64,000 nucleotides of DNA from Aestuariibacter sp. GS-14 (GCF_006494365.1 NZ_VHIP01000011.1:62001-126000), one strand, 5' to 3'; shown: positions 8,100 through 18,259, counted from the first letter of the stretch. Notes: a model not told the origin generated them from the letters alone. Numbers and translations are program-made.

Positions 8100-9668
8100 A
8101 TGCGTACCAGCCAGTATTTGTTATCCACGCAAAAAGAAACCCCTGCTGATGCAGAAGTCATTAGCCACCAGCTTATGCTGCGCGCGGGCATGATCCGCAA
8201 GCTTGCTGCCGGTATGTACACCTGGCTGCCAACCGGCCTGCGTGTATTGAATAAAGTTGCCAATATCGTTCGCGAAGAAATGAACAAATCCGGTGCCATT
8301 GAAGTGCTGATGCCTGTGGTGCAGCCTGCTGATCTGTGGGAAGAATCAGGCCGCTGGGAAGAATACGGTCCAGAACTGCTGCGCATTAAAGACCGCCACC
8401 AGCGCGATTTCGTGCTTGGTCCTACGCATGAAGAAGTGATTACTGCGCTGGTTCGCAACGAAATCAGCAGTTACAAACAGTTGCCAATTAACCTGTACCA
8501 AATTCAAACCAAATTCCGCGACGAAGTACGCCCTCGCTTTGGCATTATGCGTGGCCGTGAATTTACCATGAAAGATTCGTACAGTTTCCACATGGGTCAG
8601 GCATGTCTGCAAAATACTTATGACGTGATGTACAAAACCTATTGTAATATTTTTGAGCGTATGGGCCTGGATTACCGCGCGGTTATTGCCGATTCAGGTT
8701 CTATTGGTGGCAGTGTGTCTCACGAATTCCACGTACTGGCAGACTCAGGTGAAGATGCCATCGCCTTCTCTACAGAATCCGATTACGCGGCCAACGTTGA
8801 AATGGCTAAAACGCTACCGGTTGACGCTGCATCTGAACAGGCTCTGCAATATGTGCTGGTTCAGGGTGAAGCAGAAGATGATGCAGAAAAATGGGTATTG
8901 TTAGTGCTGTCAGCACAGCATACTTTGAATGACATCAAAGCTGAAAAACAAACGTCGGTTGCCAGCCCGTTAGTGATCGCCAGCGATGAAAAAGCCCAGG
9001 CCATACTAGGCGTTGCATTGAGTGATGTTGACGTTGCAGCGGTTAACGTACCTGTCATTGCCGACTACGTAGCAGCAGCGGTACTTGGCTCGGCCTTTAG
9101 CGGTGAAGCAGCTGATTTGCGCAACATCGAAGCCGGCGACCCGTCTCCGGATGGCAAAGGCAACATCGAAATCAAACGCGGTATCGAAGTAGGCCACATT
9201 TTCCAATTAGGCGACAAGTACTCCAAGGCAATGAACTGCGGTGTATTAAGCGAGTCTGGCAAGCATGAAATTTTAACCATGGGCTGCTACGGCATTGGAG
9301 TGTCCCGCATTGTTGCTGCGGCAATTGAACAAAATCACGATCAAAACGGTATCATCTGGCCAGATCCGATTGCACCGTTCAAAGTAGCGCTGATCCCAAT
9401 GAACATGCATAAATCGCAGCGCATCAAAGATGCAGCAGAAGCTATTTATGCGCAATTAGTTGAGCTGGGCGTTGAAGTGTTGTTTGACGACCGTAAAGAA
9501 CGTCCAGGCGTAATGTTTAACGACATGGAGCTAGTGGGCATTCCTCATAGCATCGTTGTTGGTGAACGCAACCTGGACAATCAGGAAGTGGAGTACAAAA
9601 ACCGTCGCACGGGTGACAAAACGCTACTAAACTTAGCAGACGTTGCCAAATTTATTGCAACGCTTTAA
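8100..9668 (+). CDS. proS: prolyl-tRNA synthetase ProS (bacterial type, shortened editing domain)
   Basis: ProRS charges tRNA-Pro. The protein starts [10 protein letters not shown] and keeps the class II core: [23 protein letters not shown] and TMKDSYSFH, then [17 protein letters not shown]. The C-terminal anticodon-binding domain contains [11 protein letters not shown]. It is 522 residues long, against about 570 for the usual bacterial form with a full INS editing domain. The loss is inside INS (about residues 225-375). The KAEK segment with the lysine linked to Ala-tRNA deacylation remains. About 30 residues before it and about 20 residues just before the [13 protein letters not shown] block (the segment normally holding a GKHYFG-type motif) are missing by my memory-based alignment. 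The reading frame is intact, so this is a natural variant rather than a frameshift. Confidence 0.95.
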   Translation: MRTSQYLLSTQKETPADAEVISHQLMLRAGMIRKLAAGMYTWLPTGLRVLNKVANIVREEMNKSGAIEVLMPVVQPADLWEESGRWEEYGPELLRIKDRHQRDFVLGPTHEEVITALVRNEISSYKQLPINLYQIQTKFRDEVRPRFGIMRGREFTMKDSYSFHMGQACLQNTYDVMYKTYCNIFERMGLDYRAVIADSGSIGGSVSHEFHVLADSGEDAIAFSTESDYAANVEMAKTLPVDAASEQALQYVLVQGEAEDDAEKWVLLVLSAQHTLNDIKAEKQTSVASPLVIASDEKAQAILGVALSDVDVAAVNVPVIADYVAAAVLGSAFSGEAADLRNIEAGDPSPDGKGNIEIKRGIEVGHIFQLGDKYSKAMNCGVLSESGKHEILTMGCYGIGVSRIVAAAIEQNHDQNGIIWPDPIAPFKVALIPMNMHKSQRIKDAAEAIYAQLVELGVEVLFDDRKERPGVMFNDMELVGIPHSIVVGERNLDNQEVEYKNRRTGDKTLLNLADVAKFIATL

Positions 9669-9686
9669 TAATAAGAAAAAGGCCAA

Positions 9687-9715
9687 CGCCTCAATTGCAC
9701 CTCCGCATTGAGGCG
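9687..9715 (+). terminator. hairpin between proS and the MBL-fold gene
   Basis: A 9-bp perfect stem (CGCCTCAAT/ATTGAGGCG, 11-nt loop) lies 18 nt after the proS stop. No T-tract follows, and a strong ribosome site (TAAGGAG) comes soon after. It may be a Rho-assisted stop or an mRNA-stabilising hairpin inside one transcript rather than a full terminator. Confidence 0.4.
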
Positions 9716-9735
9716 AATATGCGTAAGGAGCGAAC

Positions 9736-10581
9736 ATGCAACTCACCTTCTATGGTGTGCGAGGGTCAATACCCACACCCGGCGAAGATTATGTGCGATA
9801 TGGTGGTAACACCGCCTGTGTGCATGTTGTGTCCAGTGACGGTACCGATATCATATTAGATTCCGGTACCGGTATTCGCTTGCTCGGCCAACAGTTAATC
9901 AAAAAAACGACGCCTATTCACATTCTGCTGACGCACAATCATTGGGACCATATTCAGGGGTTTCCGTTTTTTACGCCTATTTATCAGTCGGGCAGAGAAA
10001 TTAATATCACCCCAGGGCTTACCACCCTACCGGAACACGATGCCATTCTAAAACAAATGCAAGGCTCAGTTTTTCCGGTGCCTTTCAGTGTTTTACAGTC
10101 AAAAATTTCAATCACGCCTGTGCCCGAGTCAACCAATCACTGGCAGATTGGCAGTGCTTCCATTGCGCGGCTCCCCATGAATCACCCCGGTAAAGGCAGT
10201 GCTTACAGCATTTGCGACAAGGGTATCAAGATTGCCTACATTACCGACAACGAGCTGTACCCGCCGTATAAGAAAGAAACCGATTTTCTAACCTTTGTAG
10301 ATTTTGCCCGGGATGCCGACTTAATAATTCACGACGCACAATACATGACATCAGACATGCCAGCGAAAAGCGGCTGGGGCCACTCCGTTGCCGAAGAAGC
10401 GGTAAAACTGGCCATGGCATGTAATGCAAAGCGCCTGGCGCTGTACAGTCATGATCCATGCAGAACGGATAACGACATTGACGACATAGTGGCGCATTGC
10501 AACGAGTTTATCAGCGCGGCTGAATCGCCCTTAAACATGTTTGCCGCCTACGAAGGACTTTCCATTGATTTTAGCGAATAG
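9736..10581 (+). CDS. MBL-fold metallo-hydrolase
   Basis: A 281-residue cytosolic protein of the metallo-beta-lactamase fold. The start is fixed by the ribosome site AAGGAG 7 nt upstream. Metal-binding motifs are visible in order: HNHWDHIQG (HxHxDH, about residue 72), the histidine of MNHPGKG, ITDNE with the bridging aspartate, and a C-terminal SHDPCRTD. The opening FYGVRGSIPTPG places it with the group of phosphodiesterase-like MBL proteins related to PhnP and cyclic-nucleotide hydrolases. The substrate is unknown. It is followed after 22 nt by pldA on the same strand. Confidence 0.85.
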   Translation: MQLTFYGVRGSIPTPGEDYVRYGGNTACVHVVSSDGTDIILDSGTGIRLLGQQLIKKTTPIHILLTHNHWDHIQGFPFFTPIYQSGREINITPGLTTLPEHDAILKQMQGSVFPVPFSVLQSKISITPVPESTNHWQIGSASIARLPMNHPGKGSAYSICDKGIKIAYITDNELYPPYKKETDFLTFVDFARDADLIIHDAQYMTSDMPAKSGWGHSVAEEAVKLAMACNAKRLALYSHDPCRTDNDIDDIVAHCNEFISAAESPLNMFAAYEGLSIDFSE

Positions 10582-10603
10582 GCCGTACGCTCTTTGCCTG
10601 AAT

Positions 10604-11518
10604 ATGCGCAAATACGTTGCGCTTTTTTGTGCGTTGGCTTCGGTTAGCGCCTTGGCGCAGGACATTAATGAAACTCAACAACCAGAACTTGAACCCGGTG
10701 TGGAGGTACGCCCGAGTATACTTACCAAACGCTTTGAGTCAGATCGCACGGCACTGGCAAATGCCTTTTCTATTACGCAGTTTCAACGCAACTATATTTT
10801 GCCTTATAGCCATGTTACCAATCCCAATGCGCTAGGCAATGAAGCGTTAACCAGCGACAACGTAGACAACAACGAAGCTAAATTTCAGCTGAGTATTAAA
10901 TTACCGCTCTACACGCCGGAAAATACGGTAGAAGGCCTGTATTTTGGATTTACGCTTACATCGTTCTGGCAGCTCTATAACAGCGAAGTATCCAAACCTT
11001 TCCGTGAAACCAACTACGAGCCTGAAGTATTTTACCAATGGAATACCGATATTCGTATTCTGGGGTTTGAGTTCAATGCCTTACAGCTTGGCTTTAATCA
11101 TATGTCGAACGGCCAGAGCGGCATTCGTTCACGCAGTTGGAACCGGGTAATACTGACGTCACTATTCAGTGACGATGATGATGTTTACTACTTTAAAACC
11201 TGGTATCGCGTGCCTGAAGATGAGAAAACAGACGACAATGACACCAGTGGCGATGACAACCCTGATATCAATCATTACTTCGGCCGCGTAGAGATTGGTT
11301 ACGGTACACGCTGGGAAGACTGGGGTATCTTGCTGCGCTTTCGCAACAACCTGGAATGGTCGAAAAACCGGGGAAGTGCAGGCATTACATTCAGCTATCC
11401 GGTATCTCCCCGCTATGAAGTGGTGCTTGATTACTTCAACGGTTACGGCGATTCACTGATTGATTACAACCGAAAACAAGAACGAATTGGTATTGGTTTC
11501 CAACTAGCACTCTTCTAA
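10604..11518 (+). CDS. pldA: outer membrane phospholipase A1 PldA
   Basis: PldA is an outer-membrane beta-barrel that hydrolyses phospholipids misplaced in the outer leaflet. The 304-residue precursor has a signal peptide ending SALA before Gln19. The active-site motif HMSNGQS gives His166 and Ser168, and Asn180 in RSRSWNR completes the catalytic set with the same spacing as E. coli His142/Ser144/Asn156. An acidic loop (about residues 205-225, rich in Asp) may contribute to calcium binding or simply face outward. The ATG at 10604 was chosen because it begins the signal peptide; longer starts lie inside the preceding gene. The 3' end overlaps the convergent HDAC-like gene by 4 nt. Confidence 0.94.
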   Translation: MRKYVALFCALASVSALAQDINETQQPELEPGVEVRPSILTKRFESDRTALANAFSITQFQRNYILPYSHVTNPNALGNEALTSDNVDNNEAKFQLSIKLPLYTPENTVEGLYFGFTLTSFWQLYNSEVSKPFRETNYEPEVFYQWNTDIRILGFEFNALQLGFNHMSNGQSGIRSRSWNRVILTSLFSDDDDVYYFKTWYRVPEDEKTDDNDTSGDDNPDINHYFGRVEIGYGTRWEDWGILLRFRNNLEWSKNRGSAGITFSYPVSPRYEVVLDYFNGYGDSLIDYNRKQERIGIGFQLALF

Positions 11519-12426
11519 TCAGTGTCTAACACACCCGCCGCCCGGAATAATTGTAAATGCACCGCCACCAGCGCAGCGATATCGCGCTGGTAACCACCGC
11601 CAATCACACAAGCAACAGGCAGCGTGCGTTGTCTGCAGGCGCTCAATACCATTTTGTCGCGCAATAGCACGCCTTGTGTGGTGATGTTTAAGTGTCCCAA
11701 ATCGTCATGTTCATGGATGTCCACACCGGCGTCGTATATCACGGCATCCGGCGTGTAAGTTCTGAGCGCCAGCGACAATGCTTCGTCAACCACATTCAGA
11801 TAATCGCTATCACCGATACCTTTAGGTAACGGAAAATCCATATCTGACTGTTGTTTACGATGCGGGAAGTTCTTCTCGCCATGTACCGACAGGGTAATAA
11901 TCTGCTCGTCCTGCTGAGCCAACAAAGCAGTACCATCCCCCTGATGCACATCTAAATCGATAATGAGTATTCGGTCAATACCGGGCTCTTCCAGCATGGT
12001 CTGTGCTGCGAGGTACAGGTCATTGAATAGGCAAAAGCCAGAACCATAGTCGGCACCTGCATGGTGGTAACCACCAGTAAGATTAAGTGCAACACCGTGT
12101 TTGAGCGCTTGTTTAGCGGTTAGCATTGTTCCTCCCACTGCGGTGAGACTGCGTATTATGAGTTGTTCAGACCACGGAAAACCGATTCGCCGCATGGCCT
12201 GGTAGTCCAACTGCCCGCTTATTAGCGCATCTACATAAGCGTGATCATAAAACCGCTTAAGGTATTCAACTGAGATAGGCTCGGGCGTAACAAAGCGATC
12301 TGGTTGCACGCCACGCGCTATCAGGGCATCGTAAATGCCCTGATACTTTTCGATGGGAAACCGGTGTTTTACCGGTAAGGATAGCTGGCTATAAATGGGG
12401 TGAAAAGTCAGGTTGTCTAACAGCAT
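11515..12426 (-). CDS. histone deacetylase family protein
   Basis: A 303-residue zinc hydrolase of the bacterial HDAC-like family (related to acetoin-utilisation and acetylpolyamine deacetylases). Visible family motifs are the HHAGADYGSGFCLFND block (His-His pair), IIDLDVHQGDGT (Asp and His zinc ligands), LSVHGEKNFP and YDAGVDIHEHDDLG (third zinc ligand Asp), then IGGGY. The start at 12426 is preferred because AAGGG lies 6 nt upstream; the longer in-frame start at 12468 lacks this. The substrate, protein lysine or polyamine, cannot be decided. It is convergent with pldA and follows the chemoreceptor gene on the same strand. Confidence 0.9.
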   Translation of the reverse strand: MLLDNLTFHPIYSQLSLPVKHRFPIEKYQGIYDALIARGVQPDRFVTPEPISVEYLKRFYDHAYVDALISGQLDYQAMRRIGFPWSEQLIIRSLTAVGGTMLTAKQALKHGVALNLTGGYHHAGADYGSGFCLFNDLYLAAQTMLEEPGIDRILIIDLDVHQGDGTALLAQQDEQIITLSVHGEKNFPHRKQQSDMDFPLPKGIGDSDYLNVVDEALSLALRTYTPDAVIYDAGVDIHEHDDLGHLNITTQGVLLRDKMVLSACRQRTLPVACVIGGGYQRDIAALVAVHLQLFRAAGVLDTD

Positions 12427-12478
12427 ACTGCCCTTAACCGATTTGCGTTTAGGCCAATTGTACGCCAAAAGTTGACGT

Positions 12479-14098
12479 TTAGCTCAACGCCGACACCACC
12501 GATGTTACATTCTGTGCCATCTGTCCGATAGCTCTGGATATGCCGTCGTCTTTTGCCAGTGTGTGATATTCCTCAGAGGATTTCATTACTCTGGAGGTTA
12601 CGCCATCCAGTTGCCTCACAATCTGCGACTGCTCCCCCGCCGCGTCATTCATTGCAGCCACAACACTTTGTGTTTCTTCAATGTAGCGCACCAACTCAGT
12701 AAGCAACTTTAACGCTCGCTGTGCGCTCTGGGCATTAGCGTCGGCGTGTTGCTGACCATTCTGCATTGCAGTCACTGCCTTATTGGCGTCTGATTCAAAT
12801 GCGCTTAAAATGCCGTTAATTTGTTGAGTAGACTGCTGGGTTTTCGCTGCCAAGGCTCTTACTTCATCGGCCACTACGGCAAATCCCCGACCATGCTCAC
12901 CGGCCCGAGCAGCTTCAATTGCAGCATTCAGTGCAAGCAGGTTTGTTTGATCTGCAATCTCATTTATCACATTCACCACGGTAAGAATACTGGCGCTGCG
13001 GGCCTGTAATTCATTCACAATGGTACTGGCATCAGTTACGGTTTGCGCTAATTTTACAAATCCCTGATTAGCCGATTCAAATGTTTGGTAGCACTCGTTC
13101 GCCTGCGTTTGTGAATTACTCGAGGCTACAGACACCTGTGTCGTAATGGCAACCAGACTTTTTACAATGTCATCCAGTTTTGCATTAGCCGCAGCTAACG
13201 CGTCTGAAGACTCATATTGCGTCTTTGCACCGCGCTCAATGGCATGGCTTACATCATCCAACGTATCATGAGAATGCTGCATCTGAAGTTGCGCTTCAGA
13301 CAACAGCATAACCGTGTCTTGAAGCTTGGTTTGCAAATGGCGGGTTGCGCTGGCCACAGCCCCTAACTCATGATCACTGCGATAAGACAGCGGATAGTCG
13401 TAACGCTTTTGTTCCATTTGACGCAAACAGGCGGCGATATCCCGGGTCGGCTTAACCACATTTTTGCGCAGGTTGACTACCAAATACCATATGCACACCG
13501 CACTTACTACAACTGATACCAGCAGAATCATCCACAAGCGTTGTTGGGTTTGGCTGGCAACGTCGGCTTTGGCCTGCCTTGATAGTAACGCTATGCTATC
13601 GGCCGTTTTCTGAAGCAATTCAGCGGGCTCGCGGTCGATGCCGCGAACAAATTTGTCGCCAACTTTAGGATCAAAGCCTGCGGCAACAAACGCTTCATAG
13701 CCTTCGCGGTAACGGGCTCCCATAGTTCCATGTGCAGCAAGAAAATCCTCTATTGTGGCAAGTTGTTCTGGTTGCAACTGCTGCACACTCACCATAGATT
13801 TCAGTTGGCTCTTTACATCACGCTCACGTGCCTGAAAACGCTCCCAGTATTTAACCCGGTCTTTCTCTGAACTACCGCGCAACAACACGTTTTTCCATTC
13901 CTGTACCTGAGTTTTAAATTCAGAAAGGACGTTGGTGATTTGTCGTTCTGATTCAACATGCGTTCGCTCCACTTGTTCAGTGTTGGCAATAAGCGAAAAT
14001 GCGATGGAGATCGACAAGGCATTAAGTAAAACTAAAATACTGATAATGGCCAGCACCGGCGTCATGATCAGGCGATTGATACTGGTGAAACGTATCAT
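12479..14098 (-). CDS. methyl-accepting chemotaxis protein
   Basis: A 539-residue transmembrane chemoreceptor. It has one membrane segment near residues 8-30, a periplasmic helical sensor region of about 150 residues, a second membrane segment (about 185-205), a HAMP region and the cytoplasmic signalling helices. The highly conserved hairpin tip is present ([20 protein letters not shown], then [15 protein letters not shown]). The start at 14098 has GGAGA 6 nt upstream; an upstream in-frame start would add a non-hydrophobic leader. There is no C-terminal NWETF-type CheR tether. The ligand is unknown. No other che gene is near, so it is an orphan receptor. Confidence 0.93.
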   Translation of the reverse strand: MIRFTSINRLIMTPVLAIISILVLLNALSISIAFSLIANTEQVERTHVESERQITNVLSEFKTQVQEWKNVLLRGSSEKDRVKYWERFQARERDVKSQLKSMVSVQQLQPEQLATIEDFLAAHGTMGARYREGYEAFVAAGFDPKVGDKFVRGIDREPAELLQKTADSIALLSRQAKADVASQTQQRLWMILLVSVVVSAVCIWYLVVNLRKNVVKPTRDIAACLRQMEQKRYDYPLSYRSDHELGAVASATRHLQTKLQDTVMLLSEAQLQMQHSHDTLDDVSHAIERGAKTQYESSDALAAANAKLDDIVKSLVAITTQVSVASSNSQTQANECYQTFESANQGFVKLAQTVTDASTIVNELQARSASILTVVNVINEIADQTNLLALNAAIEAARAGEHGRGFAVVADEVRALAAKTQQSTQQINGILSAFESDANKAVTAMQNGQQHADANAQSAQRALKLLTELVRYIEETQSVVAAMNDAAGEQSQIVRQLDGVTSRVMKSSEEYHTLAKDDGISRAIGQMAQNVTSVVSALS

Positions 14099-14348
14099 GT
14101 GGGTTCTCCGGAATTTAACGAGACAGCTAACAACCACCGTCCGTGTGCGGTAGCCCACAATTAAATAACGATTGAGTGACACTTTTGTGACAGGGCGTTC
14201 AAAAAGAAACCAAACACCGAATGAATGTTATTCACACTCGGTTGGCGCGATGAAGATATGGCTTTTAACAGTCTAAGACACAAGAATAAAGGGACGCGAA
14301 GCCGGAATACTGCGCGCCCAAATCAAATTAGCCGTAACGGTAGATGCG

Positions 14349-14966
14349 TTAAAATTTAGCCTTTTGGCGACGTTTAAAAAGTAAACCTACACCGAGCATA
14401 AGCAACGCCATACCAGCTGGCGCGGATGCTGGTGTTGGAGCAGACGAGCCAGTACTGAGTGAATACTGCATATTCGCCATGCCATAATCCCCTTCAATAT
14501 GCGTGTTGCAGCTCGTTAGCGACGTATTCGAACAATAGCCATAGCTATTGAATGTAACATCGCTGGAAAATGTCCAGGTGCCATTACCCTGAATATAGCG
14601 ATCACTTCCGCTAACGCCAACCAGTCGATACTGCATGCCAGCGAATAACGTGTAGCTAATCGCTGAATATCGATACGCGCCTATCAGTGGGTCCGATGAA
14701 TTTACCAGCGTTGATACTAATAACGAACCATCAGATTCATTGAACAATCCGACCAGAATGCCATTGCTTACAAAGCCATCACCCAAATAATCGTAAGCGC
14801 CTAAACCGCTAACATCGAGATCCGTTGCCCCCACGGTAAAAACCGTCCCAAAACTCCAGGAACCATTTGTACCCGGCGAATTTTCGCTGATTAAATTCCG
14901 AATAAAGGATGCATTTGCTGCACTCGATATCACCAACATCACCAAACCAAGCATTAATTTCTTCAT
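14349..14966 (-). CDS. secreted protein with PEP-CTERM-like C-terminal sorting signal
   Basis: A 205-residue precursor with an N-terminal signal peptide (MKKLMLGLVMLVISSAANA), a Ser/Gly/Asn-rich beta domain and a C-terminal tripartite tail: short Pro/Ala linker, hydrophobic helix (MALLMLGVGLLF) and basic end (KRRQKAKF). The body has the FTVG...LDVSGLGAYD...SNGILVGLF pattern seen in many PEP-CTERM proteins. The tail lacks a clean Pro-Glu-Pro; it reads PTPASAPAG instead. GAGG lies 7 nt upstream of the ATG at 14966. No exosortase is visible in the window. It is transcribed alone, within a lower-GC stretch. Confidence 0.7.
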   Translation of the reverse strand: MKKLMLGLVMLVISSAANASFIRNLISENSPGTNGSWSFGTVFTVGATDLDVSGLGAYDYLGDGFVSNGILVGLFNESDGSLLVSTLVNSSDPLIGAYRYSAISYTLFAGMQYRLVGVSGSDRYIQGNGTWTFSSDVTFNSYGYCSNTSLTSCNTHIEGDYGMANMQYSLSTGSSAPTPASAPAGMALLMLGVGLLFKRRQKAKF

Positions 14967-15231
14967 GTTGCACCTCGAATTTATTAACAATATTTTAACA
15001 TGCAACATTAACACCAGTATCTAAGCTGTTGTATTGAATAGCCTAAAAATCACACTACTCTCGGTGGTGTAAAAATTTATGACAGACTTAAAATACAAAG
15101 ACAATCTAAAAAAACAAATAAATTCTTTATTTTTCATAATTTTAATCGAAAAATAAAAAGTTACATACAGAATGCAGCAGAAGTATTTAACCTATTCAGT
15201 GTAAAACTCGCTGTTCGGATAACAGAGGCAA

Positions 15232-17166
15232 CTAGATATCCAGCGCTTCAAAGATATACGGAGCAACATAACGCGAGCCAAATACCGATAAATGACTCTG
15301 GTCTTTATACAGTAATTTGTCATTAACCACCGCAGTGCATTGGCCGTTTTCACAGAGTATTGAGGCTAAATCAATCACGGTTACATTTGGGAACTGCGCG
15401 GCGACAGAAGCAACTACCTTGTTATATGTATTCACCAACTCATTACTTCGGTGCTCTTCTTCACTTTCAATACACGATTCCCGCTTGGAATAAAGTGGTA
15501 GGCGACTTTTCAGGCATCGATTGGGCAAGGACTTTAAAAAGGGATTATCCAGCACAATCAGCACTTGCTTCTCTTTTTCCTGCAGCTCCGTCAACGTGCG
15601 TTGAAAGCCATTCGCCAGTATCTCCTGGTAAGATTGAGAATGCGGCAAAATGACATCTTTAATAGAGGTATCACAGCGCGGTGAATGCGCCAGCACAACG
15701 TTTTGTATTTGGTCGTTTGCCAATACATAGTCCAGGGCCTGGCTGATAAGTATATGCCCGTTCTCCCGCATAGATGCGACTTCAGCAGTATTCTGAACAA
15801 TGTAACCGGATGAAACACCCCGTAATGGCGACTGACAGGACGCAGGAAACAAGGCAACACTATGCCCCCTATCGGCTGCCACTTCAGCCAAGCCGTCAAA
15901 CAAATGACCTGCATGAGAATCACCAATAACAGCAATCGTATTGTGAGTTTGCTGGAAACGGCAGGTGTTGTCGTTGAGTTCGTTCCATTCGGAAAAAATC
16001 TGGCTACATGTTGCGGCAGTTAAACTTTGGCTGAATTTTTCTGGTGTTATGCTGGGATAATTAGAGACAAATGAAAATGCAACTAAGGCAGCGCCAGTTG
16101 CAACCACGACAGATGCCGGCACAAATCGGCTCACGACAGACCTGACTGAATAAATCTGACGACGAACGCCTTTTTCTATCAGATTATAGGTTAACCAGGC
16201 TAGCAAAACAGATAACGCAATAGCACATGCCAACTCAAACGTACCAGGCTCGCTCCCTTTTATTATGCGCAGGAACGACAGTACTGGCCAGTGCCAAAGG
16301 TACAAAGGATAACTGATCAATCCCGCCCAAACCACTAATGGATTGCTCAGTAACCAGCGGTTAAATAGTCCCCCTTCGCCTGCAGTGATAACACACACAC
16401 TCCCCAATACAGGTAACATTGCCCAGTAACCGGGAAACGCAGACGTTTTATCGATGACCAGATAACCACCGGCCAGGCACAATAGTCCTATCACTGAGAG
16501 CGAGTTGGCAACCATTGGCTTTACCAAAGTAACCCTGTTGTATTTGAATAGCACCCACGCCAACAGGCTGCCTGCCAGCATTTCCCAAAACCGACCAAAA
16601 GGCAAAAAATACGCCCCTGCCGATTGGCTATTTACCAACACCAGGTTTGCTGCAAACGACAATATGATGCAAAGCATTATCACCAATGGCAAAGCCCGGC
16701 GCCAGGTGAGCAATATCAGACAAGGCCATAACAAATAGAATTGTTCTTCTACCGCCAGACTCCACAAATGAAGAAGCGGTTTTGTTTCTGCAGCGGTATC
16801 AAAATACCCCGCCTCGCCAACCAGTACAAAGTTAACAATAAAGCCCAGACCACTTAACGCATGTTTGCCAAGTAGCTGAAATTGGTTGGCAGATAACGCA
16901 AACCAGCCGAATACCAGGCAACTGATTAGTACCACCAATAAGGCCGGAAAAATCCGCCTGACCCGACGTGCATAAAAACCAGCGAAAGAAAACGAATGCT
17001 TCGCACAGTCGGTAAATAAAATGCTGGAAATCAAAAAACCACTGATGACGAAGAAAACATCTACCCCGGTAAACCCACCAGCCAGTTTATGGGGAAACGC
17101 ATGAAACAACACAACACCGCCAACGGCCAACGCTCGCAGTCCGTCGATATCTGCACGGTACTTCAT
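15232..17166 (-). CDS. OafA-type acyltransferase with C-terminal SGNH domain
   Basis: A 644-residue protein of the acyltransferase-3/OafA family. The N-terminal half (to about residue 370) has about ten membrane segments and begins YRADIDGLRALAVGGVVLFHA, the hallmark of this family. HLWSLAVEEQFYL follows near residue 133. The C-terminal half is an SGNH-type domain with AVIGDSHAGHLFDGL (block I) and KDQSHLSVFG (catalytic Asp/His block). Such proteins O-acetylate lipopolysaccharide, peptidoglycan or exopolysaccharide. A target cannot be assigned; the capsule genes are 33 kb away. GGA lies 8 nt before the ATG. Confidence 0.92.
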   Translation of the reverse strand: MKYRADIDGLRALAVGGVVLFHAFPHKLAGGFTGVDVFFVISGFLISSILFTDCAKHSFSFAGFYARRVRRIFPALLVVLISCLVFGWFALSANQFQLLGKHALSGLGFIVNFVLVGEAGYFDTAAETKPLLHLWSLAVEEQFYLLWPCLILLTWRRALPLVIMLCIILSFAANLVLVNSQSAGAYFLPFGRFWEMLAGSLLAWVLFKYNRVTLVKPMVANSLSVIGLLCLAGGYLVIDKTSAFPGYWAMLPVLGSVCVITAGEGGLFNRWLLSNPLVVWAGLISYPLYLWHWPVLSFLRIIKGSEPGTFELACAIALSVLLAWLTYNLIEKGVRRQIYSVRSVVSRFVPASVVVATGAALVAFSFVSNYPSITPEKFSQSLTAATCSQIFSEWNELNDNTCRFQQTHNTIAVIGDSHAGHLFDGLAEVAADRGHSVALFPASCQSPLRGVSSGYIVQNTAEVASMRENGHILISQALDYVLANDQIQNVVLAHSPRCDTSIKDVILPHSQSYQEILANGFQRTLTELQEKEKQVLIVLDNPFLKSLPNRCLKSRLPLYSKRESCIESEEEHRSNELVNTYNKVVASVAAQFPNVTVIDLASILCENGQCTAVVNDKLLYKDQSHLSVFGSRYVAPYIFEALDI

Positions 17167-17465
17167 TTCTAATCCATTAGTATAAGTCCATTACCTATCC
17201 AGAGTACCCTATGTCATATATTCTGCAACGATCAAATTTGTAAAAACACTGTAAATACAACGACTAAAAATGAATACGCTGATGAGCTTTAACAAATGTA
17301 ATCAATCGATTAAGTTATACATAACCTCGTCCACACCCCATCTGCGTAAAGTAAACGAAATTGATATCGGGTATTTGCTGCAGTCTACTTTTAAACAACA
17401 GCTTAAATAGAGCAAAAAACAAACAAAAAAACAGAATTTCAATGATTTACTAAATATTTACACTT
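17167..17465. other. A/T-rich intergenic region before the flagellin remnant
   Basis: About 300 bp of A/T-rich sequence between the acyltransferase (minus) and the flagellin fragment (plus). The acyltransferase promoter should lie here. The only open frame is 46 codons (17270-17410) with no ribosome site and no recognisable product. No insertion-sequence ends or clear repeats are visible at the junction where flagellin similarity begins. Confidence 0.5.
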
Positions 17466-18239
17466 GCCTGTAGTACGGTTTTTCAGGTTGGGGCGAATGC
17501 CGGGCAACAGATTAGCATTGGATTAACCCAGTTTTCCGGGGCTGGATTTGGTGTATCAGGCTTAGGAATAAATGGATTGAGTCTCACCGGTTCAGGGATC
17601 AACCCTGACGATGTCACAGGCGCATCTGCGCTATCAGCCAATCAGGTGCTGTTTAACTTTCAATTTTCAGGGCCTGCAACGTCAGGAACTTATAGCTTTG
17701 CCGTATCCAACGATGGTGGTGCTTCCTACAAGGAAGTGACGGTTTCACTCTCAAATAATATGGCAGATTATGCTGCGAATAATGCTGCGGTGTTAAATGC
17801 AGTTAATGGTGCGTTAGGCTCGTCAGTACTAACTATTGAACCCTCATTTTCACAAGTTGCAGTTAATGGTAATCAGCCTCATTTTCGCATGGCAGCGAGC
17901 TCTGATAACCCGGCTTATCCTAACTCAGGCACATCAGGTACCTATACCGATTCAGGTTCGGGAAGCGGCACCAGCCTGACGACCATCGATGGTGCAATTT
18001 CCAGTCTAGGCTCAGTGCGCGCAGAACTCGGTGCAACGCAAAACCGTTTTCAGTCGACCATTCGCAACCTGTCAACTATTTCCGAAAATCTAAGCAGCTC
18101 ACGAAGCCGGATACGCGATACCGATTTTGCTGCGACGACGGCAGAACTTACCCGCAATCAAATTATGCAACAGGCTGCCACTACTGTGCTTGCGCAGGCT
18201 AATCAGAGGCCGCAGACTGCACTGTCGTTACTGGGTTAG
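17466..18239 (+). pseudogene. flagellin remnant lacking its N-terminal domains
   Basis: The frame is open from 17454, after a stop at 17451. Flagellin similarity starts around 17472 with STVFQVGANAGQQISI, a conserved end-of-D1 motif. It continues through a variable Gly/Ser-rich central region and ends in a full C-terminal D1/D0: IRDTDFAATTAELTRNQIMQ and QANQRPQTALSLLG. The roughly 130 N-terminal residues needed for filament assembly are absent and no ATG or ribosome site precedes the similarity. The first usable start (TTG 17577) falls inside the central domain. The gene therefore looks decapitated rather than short. It may be a silent recombination donor. No other flagellar genes are nearby. 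Confidence 0.8.
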
Positions 18240-18259
18240 TCAACTAACGAACTGAAAAA

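Noticed and set aside
11160-11290. Acidic Asp-rich stretch in pldA as a possible frameshift or insertion
   Set aside because: The frame is continuous and the barrel resumes normally afterwards; it is best read as an external loop.
17270-17410. 46-codon open frame in the gap before the flagellin remnant
   Set aside because: No ribosome site, no known motif, A/T-rich sequence; likely chance.
17577-18239. Treating the flagellin fragment as a normal short gene from TTG 17577
   Set aside because: The flagellin similarity extends in frame upstream to about 17472 and the N-terminal assembly domain is missing, so a pseudogene is the better call.
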